64,000 nucleotides of DNA, taken from assembly GCF_901482445.1 (NCBI RefSeq), contig NZ_LR590477.1:1984001-2048000 (forward strand), read 5' to 3'. Positions 10,199 to 23,086 of this stretch are shown here, piece by piece (within the stretch, counting starts at the first letter, position 1; every line of letters begins with the position of its first letter). Origin of the DNA: Neisseria lactamica. GTDB lineage: Bacteria > Pseudomonadota > Gammaproteobacteria > Burkholderiales > Neisseriaceae. The notes under the pieces were generated by a model. It ran no database searches. It saw only the letters and a list, made by a program, of their open reading frames with translations, and was not told where the DNA came from. Position numbers and translations under genes: made by a program.

Positions 10199-10226
10199 TT
10201 CAGACGGCACGACGATGCCGTCTGAA
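10199..10226. terminator. Inverted uptake-sequence pair upstream of miaB
   Basis: TTCAGACGGC and GCCGTCTGAA arms with an eight-base loop, between divergent genes. The position is not that of a normal terminator, so it may be an uptake site or may end transcription entering from outside. Confidence 0.6.
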
Positions 10227-10338
10227 AATCGGTGCGGATTATAGCACGATGTGGGTTTGGAGGCAGGATATTGTTTTAAAATATGAATTTAATCGGTCGG
10301 GACGGCTGTATAATGTTTGGCTTTAATGGGAGATGTGT

Positions 10339-10752
10339 ATGAAACCGGCTGTATGGGCGGCATTGCTGCTGTGTGCGTGTACCAGCAATTTCGGCGACAG
10401 GGAACATCAGTTCCTGCGTGATCAGACGGAAGAAAAAATCGCGCAGTTTGCGGTTAGGGGCAAGACGACCCGGGCGGAAGTGGAAGCGCGTTTCGGGCGG
10501 CAAAATCCGTTCGGCTGTTATGCCTATCACGAGGTCAGCCTGCCGCTTTACAATTTTCTGCCGACCAATTTCATCTATATGAAATCGGAGCGGCGGCATT
10601 GGGAGTGGTGTGTGGATTACGACGGGGAGGGAGTCGTCCGAGACTACCGCTTTACACATAAAGTGGAAAAAGACGAGCGTTCCGTCATCCGGGATGCGGT
10701 TGGCGTGATCCGCAAAGAAGCGGGCAAATCCTTGTCGCAACCTGAAAAATGA
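10339..10752 (+). CDS. Small lipoprotein of unknown function
   Basis: A 137-residue protein with a short signal peptide and lipobox (MKPAVWAALLLCAC), so lipidation at Cys14 is likely. The mature part has TRAEVEARFGRQNPFGCYAYHEVSLPLYNFLP, reminiscent of small outer-membrane SmpA/BamE-like lipoproteins, but the similarity is weak and I do not assign it. The start is ATG 10339 after GGAGATGTGT. hemL follows 63 bases later on the same strand. Confidence 0.7.
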   Translation: MKPAVWAALLLCACTSNFGDREHQFLRDQTEEKIAQFAVRGKTTRAEVEARFGRQNPFGCYAYHEVSLPLYNFLPTNFIYMKSERRHWEWCVDYDGEGVVRDYRFTHKVEKDERSVIRDAVGVIRKEAGKSLSQPEK

Positions 10753-10815
10753 TAAAATGGGGCTTTCTGCTTCCAAGCCCGAAACCTGCCGTTCAGACGG
10801 CATTTGAGGATAAAT

Positions 10816-12099
10816 ATGAACCGTAACGAAATTTTATTCGACCGCGCCAAGGCGGTCATCCCCGGCGGTGTGAATTCGCCAGTCCGCGCATTCGGCAGCG
10901 TCGGCGGCGTACCGCGCTTCATCAAAAAAGCCGAAGGCGCGTATGTTTGGGATGAAAACGGCACGCGCTACACCGACTATGTCGGCTCTTGGGGCCCTGC
11001 GATTGTCGGACACGCGCACCCCGAAGTCGTCGAAGCCGTGCGCGAAGCCGCGTTGGGCGGTTTGTCGTTCGGCGCGCCCACCGAGGGCGAAATCGTCATC
11101 GCCGAACAAATCGCCGAAATTATGCCGTCTGTCGAACGGCTGCGCCTCGTCAGCTCCGGCACGGAAGCGACGATGACCGCCATCCGTCTGGCACGCGGTT
11201 TTACCGGCCGCGACAAAATCATCAAATTCGAAGGCTGCTACCACGGCCATTCCGACAGCCTGTTGGTGAAAGCAGGCAGCGGTCTGCTGACGTTTGGCAA
11301 TCCTTCTTCCGCCGGCGTGCCTGCCGACTTTACCAAATACACTTTAGTCCTCGAATACAACAACATCGCCCAACTGGAAGAAGCCTTTGCCCAAAGCGGC
11401 GACGAAATCGCCTGCGTGATTGTCGAACCCTTCGTCGGCAATATGAACCTCGTCCGCCCGACCGAAGCCTTCGTCAAAGCCCTGCGCGAATTGACCGAAA
11501 AACACGGCGCGGTGTTGATTTACGACGAAGTGATGACCGGCTTCCGCGTCGCGCTCGGCGGCGCGCAATCTCTGCACGGCATCACGCCCGACCTGACCAC
11601 GATGGGCAAAGTCATCGGCGGCGGTATGCCGCTTGCCGCGTTCGGCGGGCGCAAAGACATTATGGAATGTATTTCCCCGCTGGGCGGCGTGTATCAGGCA
11701 GGCACTTTGTCGGGCAACCCGATTGCCGTCGCCGCCGGCTTGAAAACGCTGGAAATCATCCGGCGCGAAGGCTTCTATGAAAACCTGACGGCGCGTACCG
11801 AACAGTTGGTTCAAGGTTTTCAGACGGCAGCGGATGCGGCGGGCATCGAGTTTGCCGCCGACAGCGTGGGCGGTATGTTCGGTCTGTATTTCGCCGCACA
11901 CGCGCCGCGAAACTATGCCGATATGGCGCGTTCCAATATCGACGCTTTCAAACGCTTCTTCCACGGTATGCTCGACCGCGGCATTGCCTTCGGCCCGTCC
12001 GCTTATGAAGCAGGTTTCGTTTCTGCCGCGCATACGCCCGAGCTGATTGACGAAACGGTTGCGGTTGCGGTTGAAGTGTTCAAGGCGATGGCAGGCTGA
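10816..12099 (+). CDS. hemL: Glutamate-1-semialdehyde 2,1-aminomutase
   Basis: A 427-residue PLP enzyme that converts glutamate 1-semialdehyde to 5-aminolevulinate in the C5 route of haem synthesis. Visible motifs are [18 protein letters not shown] at the N-terminus, [28 protein letters not shown] and the PLP lysine in [18 protein letters not shown]. The start chosen is ATG 10816 ([12 protein letters not shown]), four codons after an earlier in-frame ATG, because GAGGA lies directly upstream. A terminator-like uptake-sequence pair is at 12272. Confidence 0.95.
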   Translation: MNRNEILFDRAKAVIPGGVNSPVRAFGSVGGVPRFIKKAEGAYVWDENGTRYTDYVGSWGPAIVGHAHPEVVEAVREAALGGLSFGAPTEGEIVIAEQIAEIMPSVERLRLVSSGTEATMTAIRLARGFTGRDKIIKFEGCYHGHSDSLLVKAGSGLLTFGNPSSAGVPADFTKYTLVLEYNNIAQLEEAFAQSGDEIACVIVEPFVGNMNLVRPTEAFVKALRELTEKHGAVLIYDEVMTGFRVALGGAQSLHGITPDLTTMGKVIGGGMPLAAFGGRKDIMECISPLGGVYQAGTLSGNPIAVAAGLKTLEIIRREGFYENLTARTEQLVQGFQTAADAAGIEFAADSVGGMFGLYFAAHAPRNYADMARSNIDAFKRFFHGMLDRGIAFGPSAYEAGFVSAAHTPELIDETVAVAVEVFKAMAG

Positions 12100-12168
12100 T
12101 GTTTTGACGGACAGGGTTTCCCTGTTCGATTTGTTTGGCAGATTGAAGTAAGAATGCACACCGCCGTC

Positions 12169-12188
12169 ATTCCCGCGCAGGCGGGAAT
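12169..12188. repeat. dRS3 palindrome (left of pair)
   Basis: ATTCCC-8N-GGGAAT, the 20-base dRS3 repeat of Neisseria. A second copy at 12490 faces it, so the 12169-12509 block is a neisserial intergenic mosaic element. dRS3 sites are also targets for filamentous prophage insertion. Confidence 0.85.
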
Positions 12189-12271
12189 CCGGACCTTTCA
12201 GTTTCTGTAATGATTGAAAATAACGGGCCGAAATCAGCCGCACCCGGCAGGAAGCCGCCGCCACCTGAAAC

Positions 12272-12303
12272 AATGCCGTCTGAAGCCTTCAGACGGCATT
12301 TTA
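12272..12303. terminator. Inverted uptake-sequence terminator after hemL
   Basis: ATGCCGTCTGAA, short loop, TTCAGACGGCAT followed by TTTAT. A compact hairpin that should end hemL transcription and the small ORF on the other strand. Confidence 0.8.
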
Positions 12304-12314
12304 TCGGAAGCGCA

Positions 12315-12449
12315 TCAGAAAAAACGGATAGCGACATATGCGGTAAAAGCAAGGGCAATTACATAGATAAACCCCTTTATAAATTCAAAAGTCTCATCTA
12401 TATCGCTATATTTTTCTTTCAGTTCGTCAGATTTCCGATAACGTTTCAT
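12315..12449 (-). CDS. Possible 44-residue membrane miniprotein
   Basis: A short frame: charged N-terminus MKRYRKSDELKEKYSDIDETFE, then a hydrophobic helix FIKGFIYVIALAFTAYVAI and a basic end. The design (charged head, single membrane segment) is unlike chance, and it lies inside the dRS3-bounded block, ending just before the hemL terminator. I do not recognise a family. The frame continues upstream into dRS3, so the ATG at 12449 is a choice, not proven. Confidence 0.4.
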   Translation of the reverse strand: MKRYRKSDELKEKYSDIDETFEFIKGFIYVIALAFTAYVAIRFF

Positions 12450-12489
12450 TTTCAAGACCACTTCATGACCAACAAGCCCGACCTTCCGG

Positions 12490-12509
12490 ATTCCCGCCTG
12501 CGCGGGAAT
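12490..12509. repeat. dRS3 palindrome (right of pair)
   Basis: ATTCCCGCC-GCGGGAAT type 20-base repeat, in opposite sense to the copy at 12169. Confidence 0.85.
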
Positions 12510-12544
12510 GACGGGCGTGTATATTTTTGATTTCAATCTGCTGT

Positions 12545-12590
12545 AAAAATGCCGTCTGAAATGCAAACAGCGTTTCAGACGGCATTGTTT
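12545..12590. terminator. Inverted uptake-sequence terminator after orn
   Basis: ATGCCGTCTGAA and TTCAGACGGCAT with a loop of about 16 bases, directly downstream of the orn stop. Confidence 0.75.
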
Positions 12591-12595
12591 GTTTC

Positions 12596-13159
12596 TTATT
12601 GCGCTTCGGCTTTCGGGGCGGAAATCAGGAAGTGTTCGCGGTAGTGGCGCATTTCGTCGATGCTCTCCAAAATGTCGTCCAATGCCTTGTGCGAACCGCG
12701 TTTGACGACGCTTTTGGCAACGGGCGGATTCCAGCGTTTGGCAAGCTCTTTCAGCGTGGAAACGTCGAGGTTGCGGTAGTGGAAGTAGTTTTCCAGTTTC
12801 GGCATATATTTGACCATAAAACGCCGGTCTTGGTGGATGGAGTTGCCGCACATCGGCGTGGCGCGTCCGGGTACCCATTCCGACATAAAGTCCAGCAGTT
12901 TCTGTTCGACTTCGGCTTCGGTATGCAACGATTCGCGCACGCGCTGCGTCAGCCCCGTCCTGCCGTGTGTGGCGGTGTTCCATTCGTCCATTTTGTTCAG
13001 CACGTCGTCGCTTTGGTGGACGGCATAGACTTCGGATTGCGCCAATACATTCAAATCCGAGTCGGTAATAATCATCGCGACTTCGATAATGCGGTCGGTT
13101 TCGGGATTAAGCCCCGTCATTTCCATATCGAGCCAGCAGAGGTTGTTTTTATCCTGCAC
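12596..13159 (-). CDS. orn: Oligoribonuclease (GTG start)
   Basis: A 187-residue DEDDh 3'-5' exoribonuclease that degrades 2-5-nt RNAs and linear cyclic-dinucleotide products. Exo I is [14 protein letters not shown], Exo [15 protein letters not shown], Exo III includes [11 protein letters not shown]. The start is GTG 13157-13159 with GGAAACACC before it; [13 protein letters not shown] fits the family start. The frame is open further upstream but is unrelated to Orn. It follows prmA by 17 bases. Confidence 0.93.
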   Translation of the reverse strand: MQDKNNLCWLDMEMTGLNPETDRIIEVAMIITDSDLNVLAQSEVYAVHQSDDVLNKMDEWNTATHGRTGLTQRVRESLHTEAEVEQKLLDFMSEWVPGRATPMCGNSIHQDRRFMVKYMPKLENYFHYRNLDVSTLKELAKRWNPPVAKSVVKRGSHKALDDILESIDEMRHYREHFLISAPKAEAQ

Positions 13160-13176
13160 GGTGTTTCCTTTCCGTT

Positions 13177-14060
13177 TCAGCGTTTTACGCCGCTCAATCG
13201 CGCCCATCCTTCTTCGGTTTCCGCCGGGTCGAGGTCGAACCATTGGCTGTAAATGCCGCCGAGTTCTTCGGCCTGTTCGTCCAACAAACCGGACAACACG
13301 ATGCGTCCGCCTTGTTTGGTGCGGGCGGCGAGCATTTCGCCGAGCATACGCAAAGGGTTGGCGAGGATGTTGGCGACGACGACATCGAATTGTCCGGATG
13401 GCAATTGTTCGGGCAAATAAAATTGTGCATCGACGTTGTTTTGCGCGGCGTTGTCCCTGCCGGCGCGGACGGCCTGTTCGTCAATATCGACGCCGACGGC
13501 GGAACCTGCACCGAGTTTGAGGGCGGCGATGGTCAGGATGCCCGAACCGCAGCCGTAGTCGAGGACGCTTTCGCCGTTTTTGAGTTGCGTATCCAGCCAT
13601 TTGAGGCAGAGGCGCGTGGTCGGGTGGCTGCCGGTGCCGAAGGCGAGGCCGGGATCGAGGCGTAGGTTGACGGCAGTGCCTTCGGGGGCTTCGTGCCAAG
13701 AGGGGGTAATCCACAGGCGTTCGGAAATTTGGATGGGGTCGAATTGCGCTTGGGTCAGGCGTACCCAGTCTTGGTCTTCAAGGGTTTCGCCGGTGTATGC
13801 CAAGTCTTTTAATCCGCATTCTTGTGCGGCGGCATCGATGACGGCGACGGCTTCGTCGTGTTCGCCGAACAGGGCGATGACTTTGCTCTGCTGCCAGATT
13901 TGTTCGGTGGGCATACCGGGTTCGCCAAAGATGGCTTGTTCGTTTTGCGTGCCGGCGTAGGCATCTTCGATGGCGGCGGAGAGTCGTGTTCTATCAGCGC
14001 GTCGGCGAGGCGTTCGGCGACGGCATCGTTGACGTTGACGGTGATTTGTTGGTAGGGCAT
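13177..14060 (-). pseudogene. prmA: Ribosomal protein L11 methyltransferase PrmA, frameshifted
   Basis: Trimethylates ribosomal protein L11. The true N-terminus, MPYQQITVNVNDAVAERLADALIEH, starts at 14060, but the continuation, LSAAIEDAYAGTQNEQAIFGEPGMP, is in another frame. The break is near 13984-13990, where CACG is directly followed by ACTCTCC; an intact gene would need four more bases, so a four-base deletion is the simplest reading. The rest is complete: SAM motif [27 protein letters not shown]. The lesion removes the normal product unless the sequence is wrong. PrmA is dispensable in other bacteria. Confidence 0.8.
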
Positions 14061-14292
14061 AACGGGCTTTCTTGGAAATATCGAAATCGGTTGCAGGCGG
14101 CAGGTGCAACACGAAGTAAAGTGAGAATAAAGTCCTCACTGAATGTTCTGTGTTAAGAATGTTTACTTCCCATTCTGAATTTTAAGTGTTAAAACGCTGT
14201 GAAGTAAATCCGGTATAAGACATGCTTTATCACTTAAAGCCATCAAGCGGTTGTTCTCTTGAATAGATTATTATATCAATTGGAGAAACAAC

Positions 14293-14793
14293 TTATGGAG
14301 TATTCTCTAAAAAACATTGGATATTGAAATCTCTGATATTTATAAATGGTAGAATATTCTTTACTGTAATTATACTTTTAGTGAAGTTAGGCTTAACGTG
14401 TGTACCTACAATTTTATATAAAAAGAAACCGCCTTTAGTCCACTTAAAATAGAAATCGCGATTGTAAAAATTATCTCCTCCTCCATATTGAACTTTAAGT
14501 ATGAAGCCTGTCCTGTATTTATTTATATTAATATTGAGATTTTTTATGTCATCTGCAGATGGTAAAGTTTTACTTATATAAGCTTCTTTATTGTCTTTTT
14601 TAATTAGAAGTATTTTGGTCAATCCTTCCGTATCCGTAAATTTATTAATTAATTGGACAATTATGCATTTTTGTCCTTGAGTCTGTATAACAATAGAAGT
14701 ATCTATATCATTCTTTAAAGAAATAAGACTATTAGCCTTTCCTATTTGAAAGAGAAAAATGATAAATGCAATTAATGTTATAATCTGTTTCAT
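14293..14793 (-). CDS. AT-rich exported protein of unknown function
   Basis: A 166-residue protein starting MKQIITLIAFIIFLFQIGKANS, a good signal peptide. The mature part is rich in Lys, Ile and Asn, with no Cys pattern except CIIVQ and a final QCF. The base composition is much lower in G+C than the neighbours (prmA, accC), a sign of acquisition by transfer. I do not recognise the family. It stands alone between frameshifted prmA and accC, with 230 AT-rich bases before prmA. Start chosen at 14793 rather than six codons upstream because the signal peptide then has a normal length. Confidence 0.6.
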   Translation of the reverse strand: MKQIITLIAFIIFLFQIGKANSLISLKNDIDTSIVIQTQGQKCIIVQLINKFTDTEGLTKILLIKKDNKEAYISKTLPSADDIKNLNININKYRTGFILKVQYGGGDNFYNRDFYFKWTKGGFFLYKIVGTHVKPNFTKSIITVKNILPFINIRDFNIQCFLENTP

Positions 14794-14910
14794 CTTTTCT
14801 CTATTTTCCAAAATATTGAATGTCCGGCAGTTCCTGTAGCTTTCAGATTACTATGTACGCCTGCGGCTTTCGGCCAGCTATAGGTAAAATAATCATTCTT
14901 CCAATTAGGG

Positions 14911-14952
14911 AAATGCCGTCTGAACGCGGACGGGCGGTTTCAGACGGCATAT
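14911..14952. terminator. Inverted uptake-sequence terminator after accC
   Basis: ATGCCGTCTGAA and TTCAGACGGCAT arms separated by a G+C-rich loop immediately downstream of the accC stop. Confidence 0.75.
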
Positions 14953-14962
14953 CGGCGGCGGT

Positions 14963-16324
14963 TTATTTGTCCTGTTTGGCTTTGCGCTCTTCCAGCCAGT
15001 GTTCCAAATAATGGATGCTCACGCCTCCTTCTTGGAAGCCCGCGTCGGCGAACAGGTCGCGGTGCAGCGGCGTATTCGTTTTGATGCCGGTAATCGCCAG
15101 CTCGGCGAGGGCGACGCGCATTTTTGCCATTGCCTGTTCGCGCGTTTTGCCGTGTACGCAGATTTTGCCGATCAGGCTGTCGTAGTAAGGAGGGATGCGG
15201 TAGCCTTGGTAGATGTGGCTGTCGACGCGGATACCGAAGCCGCCGGGCAGGTGGCAGCTTTCAATCGGGCCCGGGCTGGGGATGAAGTTGTACGGGTCTT
15301 CGGCGTTGATACGGCACTCGAAGGCGTGGCCTTCGATTTTGATGTCTTTCTGTTTGTATTGCAGCGGCAGGCCGGCCGCAATGCGCAATTGCTCCTGCAC
15401 GATGTCCACGCCGGTAATGAGTTCGGTAACAGGATGCTCGACCTGAACGCGCGTGTTCATCTCGATAAAGAAGAACTCGCCGTCTTCGTATAAAAATTCA
15501 AACGTACCCGCGCCCCGGTAGCCGATGCGTTTGCACGCGTCGGCACAGGCTTTGCCGATTTTTTTGCGTGCCTCTTCATCGATGAACGGGGCGGGTGCTT
15601 CCTCGATGACTTTCTGGTGGCGGCGCTGCATGGAGCAGTCGCGCTCGGCAAGGTAGACGGCGTTGCCGTGTTCGTCGGCAAGCACTTGGATTTCGACGTG
15701 GCGCGGACGTTGCAGGTAGCGTTCCATATAAACCATCGGGTTGCCGAACGCCGCGCCCGCTTCTGCCTTGGTCATTTCGACAGATTGTAGGAGGTCTTCT
15801 TTTTTCTCGACGACGCGCATACCGCGCCCGCCGCCGCCGCCCGATGCTTTGATAATCACGGGATAACCGACTTTGTCGGCGATTTTGAGGATTTCGGCAT
15901 CATCGTCGGGCAGCGCGCCGTCAGAACCGGGGACGCAGGGCACGCCTGCCGCTATCATCGCGTGTTTGGCGGAAACTTTGTCGCCCATCAGGCGGATGGT
16001 GTCGGGTTTCGGGCCGATAAAGGTAAAGCCGGACTGCTCAACCTGTTCGGCAAAATCGGCGTTTTCGGCAAGGAAGCCGTAGCCCGGGTGGACAGCGTCC
16101 GCGCAGCTTACTTCGGCGGCGGCGATAATGGCGGGGACGTTGAGGTAGCTTTGGGCGGAGGCGGCAGGGCCGATGCACACGGATTCGTCGGCGAGTTTGA
16201 CGTGCAGGCTGTCTTTGTCGGCCTCGGAATGCACGGCGACGGTGGCGATACCCATTTCGCGGCAGGCGCGCAGCACGCGCAAGGCGATTTCGCCCCGGTT
16301 TGCGATAAGGACTTTTTTCAGCAT
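14963..16324 (-). CDS. accC: Biotin carboxylase subunit of acetyl-CoA carboxylase
   Basis: A 453-residue ATP-grasp enzyme that carboxylates biotin on AccB, the first step of fatty-acid synthesis. Seen: N-terminal [23 protein letters not shown], the glycine-rich ATP loop [14 protein letters not shown], catalytic region [18 protein letters not shown], and [16 protein letters not shown]. The start at 16324 matches the family; an upstream extension of the frame is spurious. accB is 115 bases upstream in the same direction with an uptake-sequence hairpin between them. Confidence 0.96.
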   Translation of the reverse strand: MLKKVLIANRGEIALRVLRACREMGIATVAVHSEADKDSLHVKLADESVCIGPAASAQSYLNVPAIIAAAEVSCADAVHPGYGFLAENADFAEQVEQSGFTFIGPKPDTIRLMGDKVSAKHAMIAAGVPCVPGSDGALPDDDAEILKIADKVGYPVIIKASGGGGGRGMRVVEKKEDLLQSVEMTKAEAGAAFGNPMVYMERYLQRPRHVEIQVLADEHGNAVYLAERDCSMQRRHQKVIEEAPAPFIDEEARKKIGKACADACKRIGYRGAGTFEFLYEDGEFFFIEMNTRVQVEHPVTELITGVDIVQEQLRIAAGLPLQYKQKDIKIEGHAFECRINAEDPYNFIPSPGPIESCHLPGGFGIRVDSHIYQGYRIPPYYDSLIGKICVHGKTREQAMAKMRVALAELAITGIKTNTPLHRDLFADAGFQEGGVSIHYLEHWLEERKAKQDK

Positions 16325-16397
16325 AATGACTGTTCCTGTGGTTCGGGCAACCCGTCCGTAAAAAAAGGGGGCTGCCAAAATGCCGGAAGGGGAAAGC

Positions 16398-16436
16398 ATT
16401 TCAGACGGCATAGGAAGTTTATGCCGTCTGAAAACA
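16398..16436. terminator. Inverted uptake-sequence hairpin between accB and accC
   Basis: TTCAGACGGCAT and ATGCCGTCTGAA arms in the accB-accC interval. It may lower accC expression relative to accB, consistent with the excess of carrier protein usual for this complex. Confidence 0.65.
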
Positions 16437-16439
16437 GGA

Positions 16440-16892
16440 TTATCCGATAATGAAGAGCGGTTCGCCGAATTCGACGGGCGTACCGTTTTCGACCAAAATT
16501 TCTTTGACCGTGCCGGATTTTTCGGCTTCGATTTCGTTCATCAGCTTCATCGCTTCGATGATGCACAGCGTGTCGCCGGCTTTAACCTGTTGGCCGACTT
16601 CGACAAAAGGCGCGGCATTCGGGCCGGGTGCGCGGTAGAACGTGCCGACCATAGGCGATTTTTGCGCGTCGGACAAATCGCGGGCGGCAGGCGCGGCGGG
16701 CGCGGATGCCGCAACGGGTGCGGCGGCGGGCGTTACGGCCGGCGCGGCGGCGGGTACGGGCGCGGCGTAAACGGGTGCGGCGGCGATGGTTCGGGTAATG
16801 CGGACTTTTTCCTCGCCTTCGGTCACTTCGATTTCGGCGATGCCCGATTCTTCAACCAAATCAATCAGTTTTTTTAATTTGCGCAAATCCAT
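16440..16892 (-). CDS. accB: Biotin carboxyl carrier protein of acetyl-CoA carboxylase
   Basis: A 150-residue protein: N-terminal helix [23 protein letters not shown], a Pro/Ala-rich linker (about 40-70), and the biotinyl domain with the acceptor lysine in [13 protein letters not shown]. Length and layout are standard. ATG 16892 is the start; the frame is open upstream but without family similarity. About 350 bases separate it from the divergent queA. Confidence 0.95.
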   Translation of the reverse strand: MDLRKLKKLIDLVEESGIAEIEVTEGEEKVRITRTIAAAPVYAAPVPAAAPAVTPAAAPVAASAPAAPAARDLSDAQKSPMVGTFYRAPGPNAAPFVEVGQQVKAGDTLCIIEAMKLMNEIEAEKSGTVKEILVENGTPVEFGEPLFIIG

Positions 16893-17249
16893 TTTTGTTC
16901 CTTTAAAGGCTGCCGGTTTTCCGGCGGGCTGTTGCGTTGGTTTTTCAGAAAACAGCCGGCTTGTGGCAACGGCGCAAACCGGGCGGAATAGGGTTGGGAA
17001 ACCGCCGCCGGTGATGCCGGAAAACGGTTTTAAGAATCTGTTTATTTTCCCGAAGTTGTCGGTAAATGTCCAGTAAAATATCAAAAAACGGCGGTTTTCG
17101 GGGAAAATGTGCAGGAAGTTTGATTTTGCGCACAAGATGCCCCGGGTCAAGAGTGTTTATTCTAATCTGTTGGTTTTTCGGGCAAAGATGCCGTCTGAAA
17201 AAGGTCTAAAGTGCGTATAATGGCGGCTTGTCCGAATGAGAGTGTAGCA
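16893..17249. other. Divergent promoter interval between accB and queA
   Basis: Roughly 357 bases with one stray uptake sequence near 17189 and AT-rich stretches at 17030-17100 and 17150-17180. It must hold promoters for both genes, but I cannot place -35/-10 boxes with confidence. No gene is seen. Confidence 0.5.
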
Positions 17250-18290
17250 ATGGATATCTCAGATTTTGATTTTACCCTGCCCGAAAAGCTGATTGCCCAG
17301 CATCCGCCCGAAGTGCGCGGCAGCAGCCGCCTTTTGGTTGCGTTGCCGGATATGTCCCTGCAAGACCGGGTATTCGGCGATTTGCCCGATTATGTCGAGG
17401 CGGGCGACGTTTTGGTGTTCAACAACACCAAAGTCATGAAGGCGCGGCTGTTTGGTCAAAAAGACAGCGGGGGCAGGATCGAAGCCCTGATTGAGCGCGT
17501 GTTGGACAACCATACCGCACTGGCGCACATTCGTTCGTCCAAATCGCCCAAGCCCGGTATGGGGCTGGTGTTTGAAGGCGGTATCCGCGCCGTGATGGTC
17601 GGGCGTGAGGGCGAACTGTTCTGCCTGCGTTTTGAAGGCGGTCAAACCGTTTACGAACTTTTGGAACAGAACGGACATTTGCCCCTGCCGCCTTATATCG
17701 AACGCGCCGCCGATGCGGATGACGACAGCCGTTATCAAACCGTTTATGCCAAATATCAGGGTGCGGTCGCCGCGCCGACGGCGGGCCTGCATTTTACGGA
17801 AGAACTTTTGCGCCGCCTGAAAGACAAAGGCGCGGTAACCGCAGAAGTAACCCTGCACGTCGGTGCGGGGACATTCCAACCCGTGCGTGTGGAAAAAATC
17901 GAAGAACACAAAATGCACAGCGAATGGTTTGAAGTGCCGTCTGAAACCGTCACCGCCGTTGAGGCGGCAAAAGCCCGGGGGAACAAAGTCTGGGCGGTCG
18001 GCACGACTTCCATGCGCGCCCTCGAGTCTGCCGCGCGTGCGACGGGTCGTCTGAAAGCGGGGCAGGGCGACACCGATATTTTTATCACGCCGGGCTACCG
18101 TTTTAATGTTGTCGACAGGCTGGTTACCAATTTTCATCTGCCGAAATCGACGCTGCTGATGTTGGTCAGCGCGTTTTCGGGTATGGGTCATATCCGCGCC
18201 GCGTATCGTTATGCGGTCGAACGCGAATACCGTTTCTTCAGCTACGGCGATGCGATGATTTTGGGGCGGAATGAAGGGGGAGGGCTTTAA
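17250..18290 (+). CDS. queA: S-adenosylmethionine:tRNA ribosyltransferase-isomerase QueA
   Basis: A 346-residue enzyme that transfers the ribosyl part of SAM to 7-aminomethyl-7-deazaguanine in tRNA, giving epoxyqueuosine. Family signatures: [24 protein letters not shown] at the N-terminus, [49 protein letters not shown] and [18 protein letters not shown]. Start ATG 17250; GAGAGTGTAGCA precedes it. Confidence 0.95.
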   Translation: MDISDFDFTLPEKLIAQHPPEVRGSSRLLVALPDMSLQDRVFGDLPDYVEAGDVLVFNNTKVMKARLFGQKDSGGRIEALIERVLDNHTALAHIRSSKSPKPGMGLVFEGGIRAVMVGREGELFCLRFEGGQTVYELLEQNGHLPLPPYIERAADADDDSRYQTVYAKYQGAVAAPTAGLHFTEELLRRLKDKGAVTAEVTLHVGAGTFQPVRVEKIEEHKMHSEWFEVPSETVTAVEAAKARGNKVWAVGTTSMRALESAARATGRLKAGQGDTDIFITPGYRFNVVDRLVTNFHLPKSTLLMLVSAFSGMGHIRAAYRYAVEREYRFFSYGDAMILGRNEGGGL

Positions 18291-18410
18291 ACCGCCGCTG
18301 TCCGTTGCAAGACAGATGCCGTCTGAACCGTGGTTCGGGCGGTATTTTTATGGATGTCCGGCAGTTGGATAATCCACTATAAAAAAGAAAGTGAAGGCTA
18401 TGTGCGACAA

Positions 18411-18452
18411 AATGCCGTCTGACACCGCAAAACGGCTTCAGACGGCATTTTT
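18411..18452. terminator. Inverted uptake-sequence terminator after carB
   Basis: ATGCCGTCTGAC and TTCAGACGGCAT arms between convergent queA and carB, followed by a T-run. Confidence 0.8.
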
Positions 18453-18467
18453 CAAGCTGATTCAGTA

Positions 18468-21683
<3,216 letters not shown>

Positions 21684-21712
21684 AGGTGGGTCTTTCTTTT
21701 GAATAATTTGGA

Positions 21713-22350
21713 TTATTGACGATTGATAACTTCTCTAATTATTTCTGCATCTGTTTTTTCATCACTTGGATTATCTGAAAAGAAAAAACTGTAATTACTA
21801 TCAGCCTTAAATTTTTCATATAACCCCGGGCGTAAAATTTTTGCTTTTTCATTGTTTTCCACGCTTCTATGATTAGGATTGCCTGCCTTATTTTTTCCAT
21901 TTCTACGAACGTCATAGCAATAAATAGTATTTGGTGAATTAGGTTCTAAGCGAGTAGCTACAATCCTTTTGTAAACTATATCTAAATCTTTTTTAGTTTG
22001 TGTTGGAATGAAATCTGCAAAAAAATACTAAAATTCTGAAAAATTTCTCTGATTGTCGCAGCGCCAGTCTGAACATTAATTTCAAAAAAATTAATAAAAT
22101 CAGTAGCATTTTTAAAATGAACTTCATAAAAATCAGCATACGCAAATATTGAATTTTCACTATTCAAATTAAAAAACTCTAATTTTGCTTGTGCATAATC
22201 TAGTCTAGGTTCATCAGGTTTATACCTAGTCAAAATAACGGCGTATTGTCTTTGATTATAATTAAAAGGAAATGCTTCAATTATTCTATTTTTGCTTCTC
22301 ATATCATTAAGCAAATCCTTTAAATTATTGAAACGAATAGACATTGCCAT
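21713..22350 (-). pseudogene. AT-rich DUF6037-like gene with a homopolymer frameshift
   Basis: The first frame (from 22350) gives MAMSIRFNNLKDLLNDMRSKNRIIEAFPFNYNQRQYAVILTRY up to about residue 105, then fails at a run of seven T on the coding strand (near 22019-22026). With eight T the protein continues FFADFIPTQTKKDLDIVYKRIVATRLEPN through CYDVRRNGKNKAGNPNHRSVENNEKAKILRPGLYEKFK to a stop at 21713, about 211 residues. The composition is much more AT-rich than carB. It resembles DUF6037, a family of unknown function seen in accessory regions. The missing base could be a sequencing error or natural. Confidence 0.6.
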
Positions 22351-22635
22351 TTTTTAACTCCTGCGAATATGCTGCAATAATACGCAGCAAGCCGTAGCCC
22401 GTATGTAGTGTATGTGCGGTACACACGCGTTCTCTATTTTCCCTGCAACCCCAATCTACCGCGAGTGTGTCTCGCGGCACACATCCTACCGATGGGTTCA
22501 AAGACTGTCTGAAAAAACGCTCGCGGCGTTTGTTCCATCTGTCTTGCGATAAAGGCTGCCTGAAAAATTCCCGCTGTCGATGTTTCGGGCATTCTTTTTC
22601 AGACGACCTGCAACGCTTGAACCTGCTGTAACCTG

Positions 22636-22795
22636 CCCCCTCCCCCGTGGGGGAGGGATGGGGAGAGGGCATTCCTCGAATTTCGGCAATCTTCCCAAAT
22701 ACCCTAATCGCCCCAATACAAGCCTTGGGGCTTGTTGCCCTCTCTCTAGCTCTCTCCCACGGGGAGAGAGGATGAGGCGGCTGTTGGAATTAAGG
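22636..22795. repeat. Palindromic block A (carB-carA insert)
   Basis: Two palindromes: CCCTCCCCC-GTG-GGGGAGGG near 22639-22657 and CTCTCTCCC-ACG-GGGAGAGAGG near 22752-22771, with GGGGAGAGGGCATTC and GGCTTGTTGCCCTCTCTCT between. Ends with GATGAGGCGGCTGTTGGAAT. Block B at 22917 repeats the order with a few changes. Confidence 0.8.
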
Positions 22796-22916
22796 GTTCT
22801 GCAAGGAAAACAGGTTGTTCAGGTTGCTTTTTTGCTTTTCAGACGACCTGAAATCAACGTCTGCAAATCTAAGTTACTTTTCAAACTGCCTGAAACCGCA
22901 AAACCTGCTGCAACCT

Positions 22917-23075
22917 GCTCCCTCCCCCGTGGGGGAGGGCTGGGGAGAGGGCATTCTCCGAATTGCAGCAATCTTCCCCAACACCTTCACCGCCCAAACA
23001 CAAGCCTTGCGGCTTGTTGCCCTCTCTCTAACTCTCTCCCACGGGAGAGAGGATGAGGCGGCTGTTGGGGTTAAG
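22917..23075. repeat. Palindromic block B, next to the DUF559 gene
   Basis: Second copy of the same palindromic block, ending just past the 3' end of the DUF559 gene. Differences from block A are scattered single bases. Confidence 0.8.
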
Positions 23076-23086
23076 GTTTCTGCAAA

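Larger units (their letters stand above)
22351..23086. other. Repeat-filled interval in the carB-carA insert, no gene
   Basis: Holds no convincing gene. It contains two copies of a block of about 150 bases (22636-22795 and 22917-23075) and uptake sequences of foreign dialect: AGGCTGCCTGAA at 22553 and the complement of AGGTCGTCTGAA at 22598 and 22838. Confidence 0.7.

Noticed and set aside
12596..13243. Longer start for orn ([12 protein letters not shown])
   Set aside because: The family starts at VQDKNN with a good ribosome site; the extension overlaps prmA.
14820..15011. Short frame before accC containing MPSERGRAVSDG
   Set aside because: It is made of an inverted uptake-sequence terminator read as protein.
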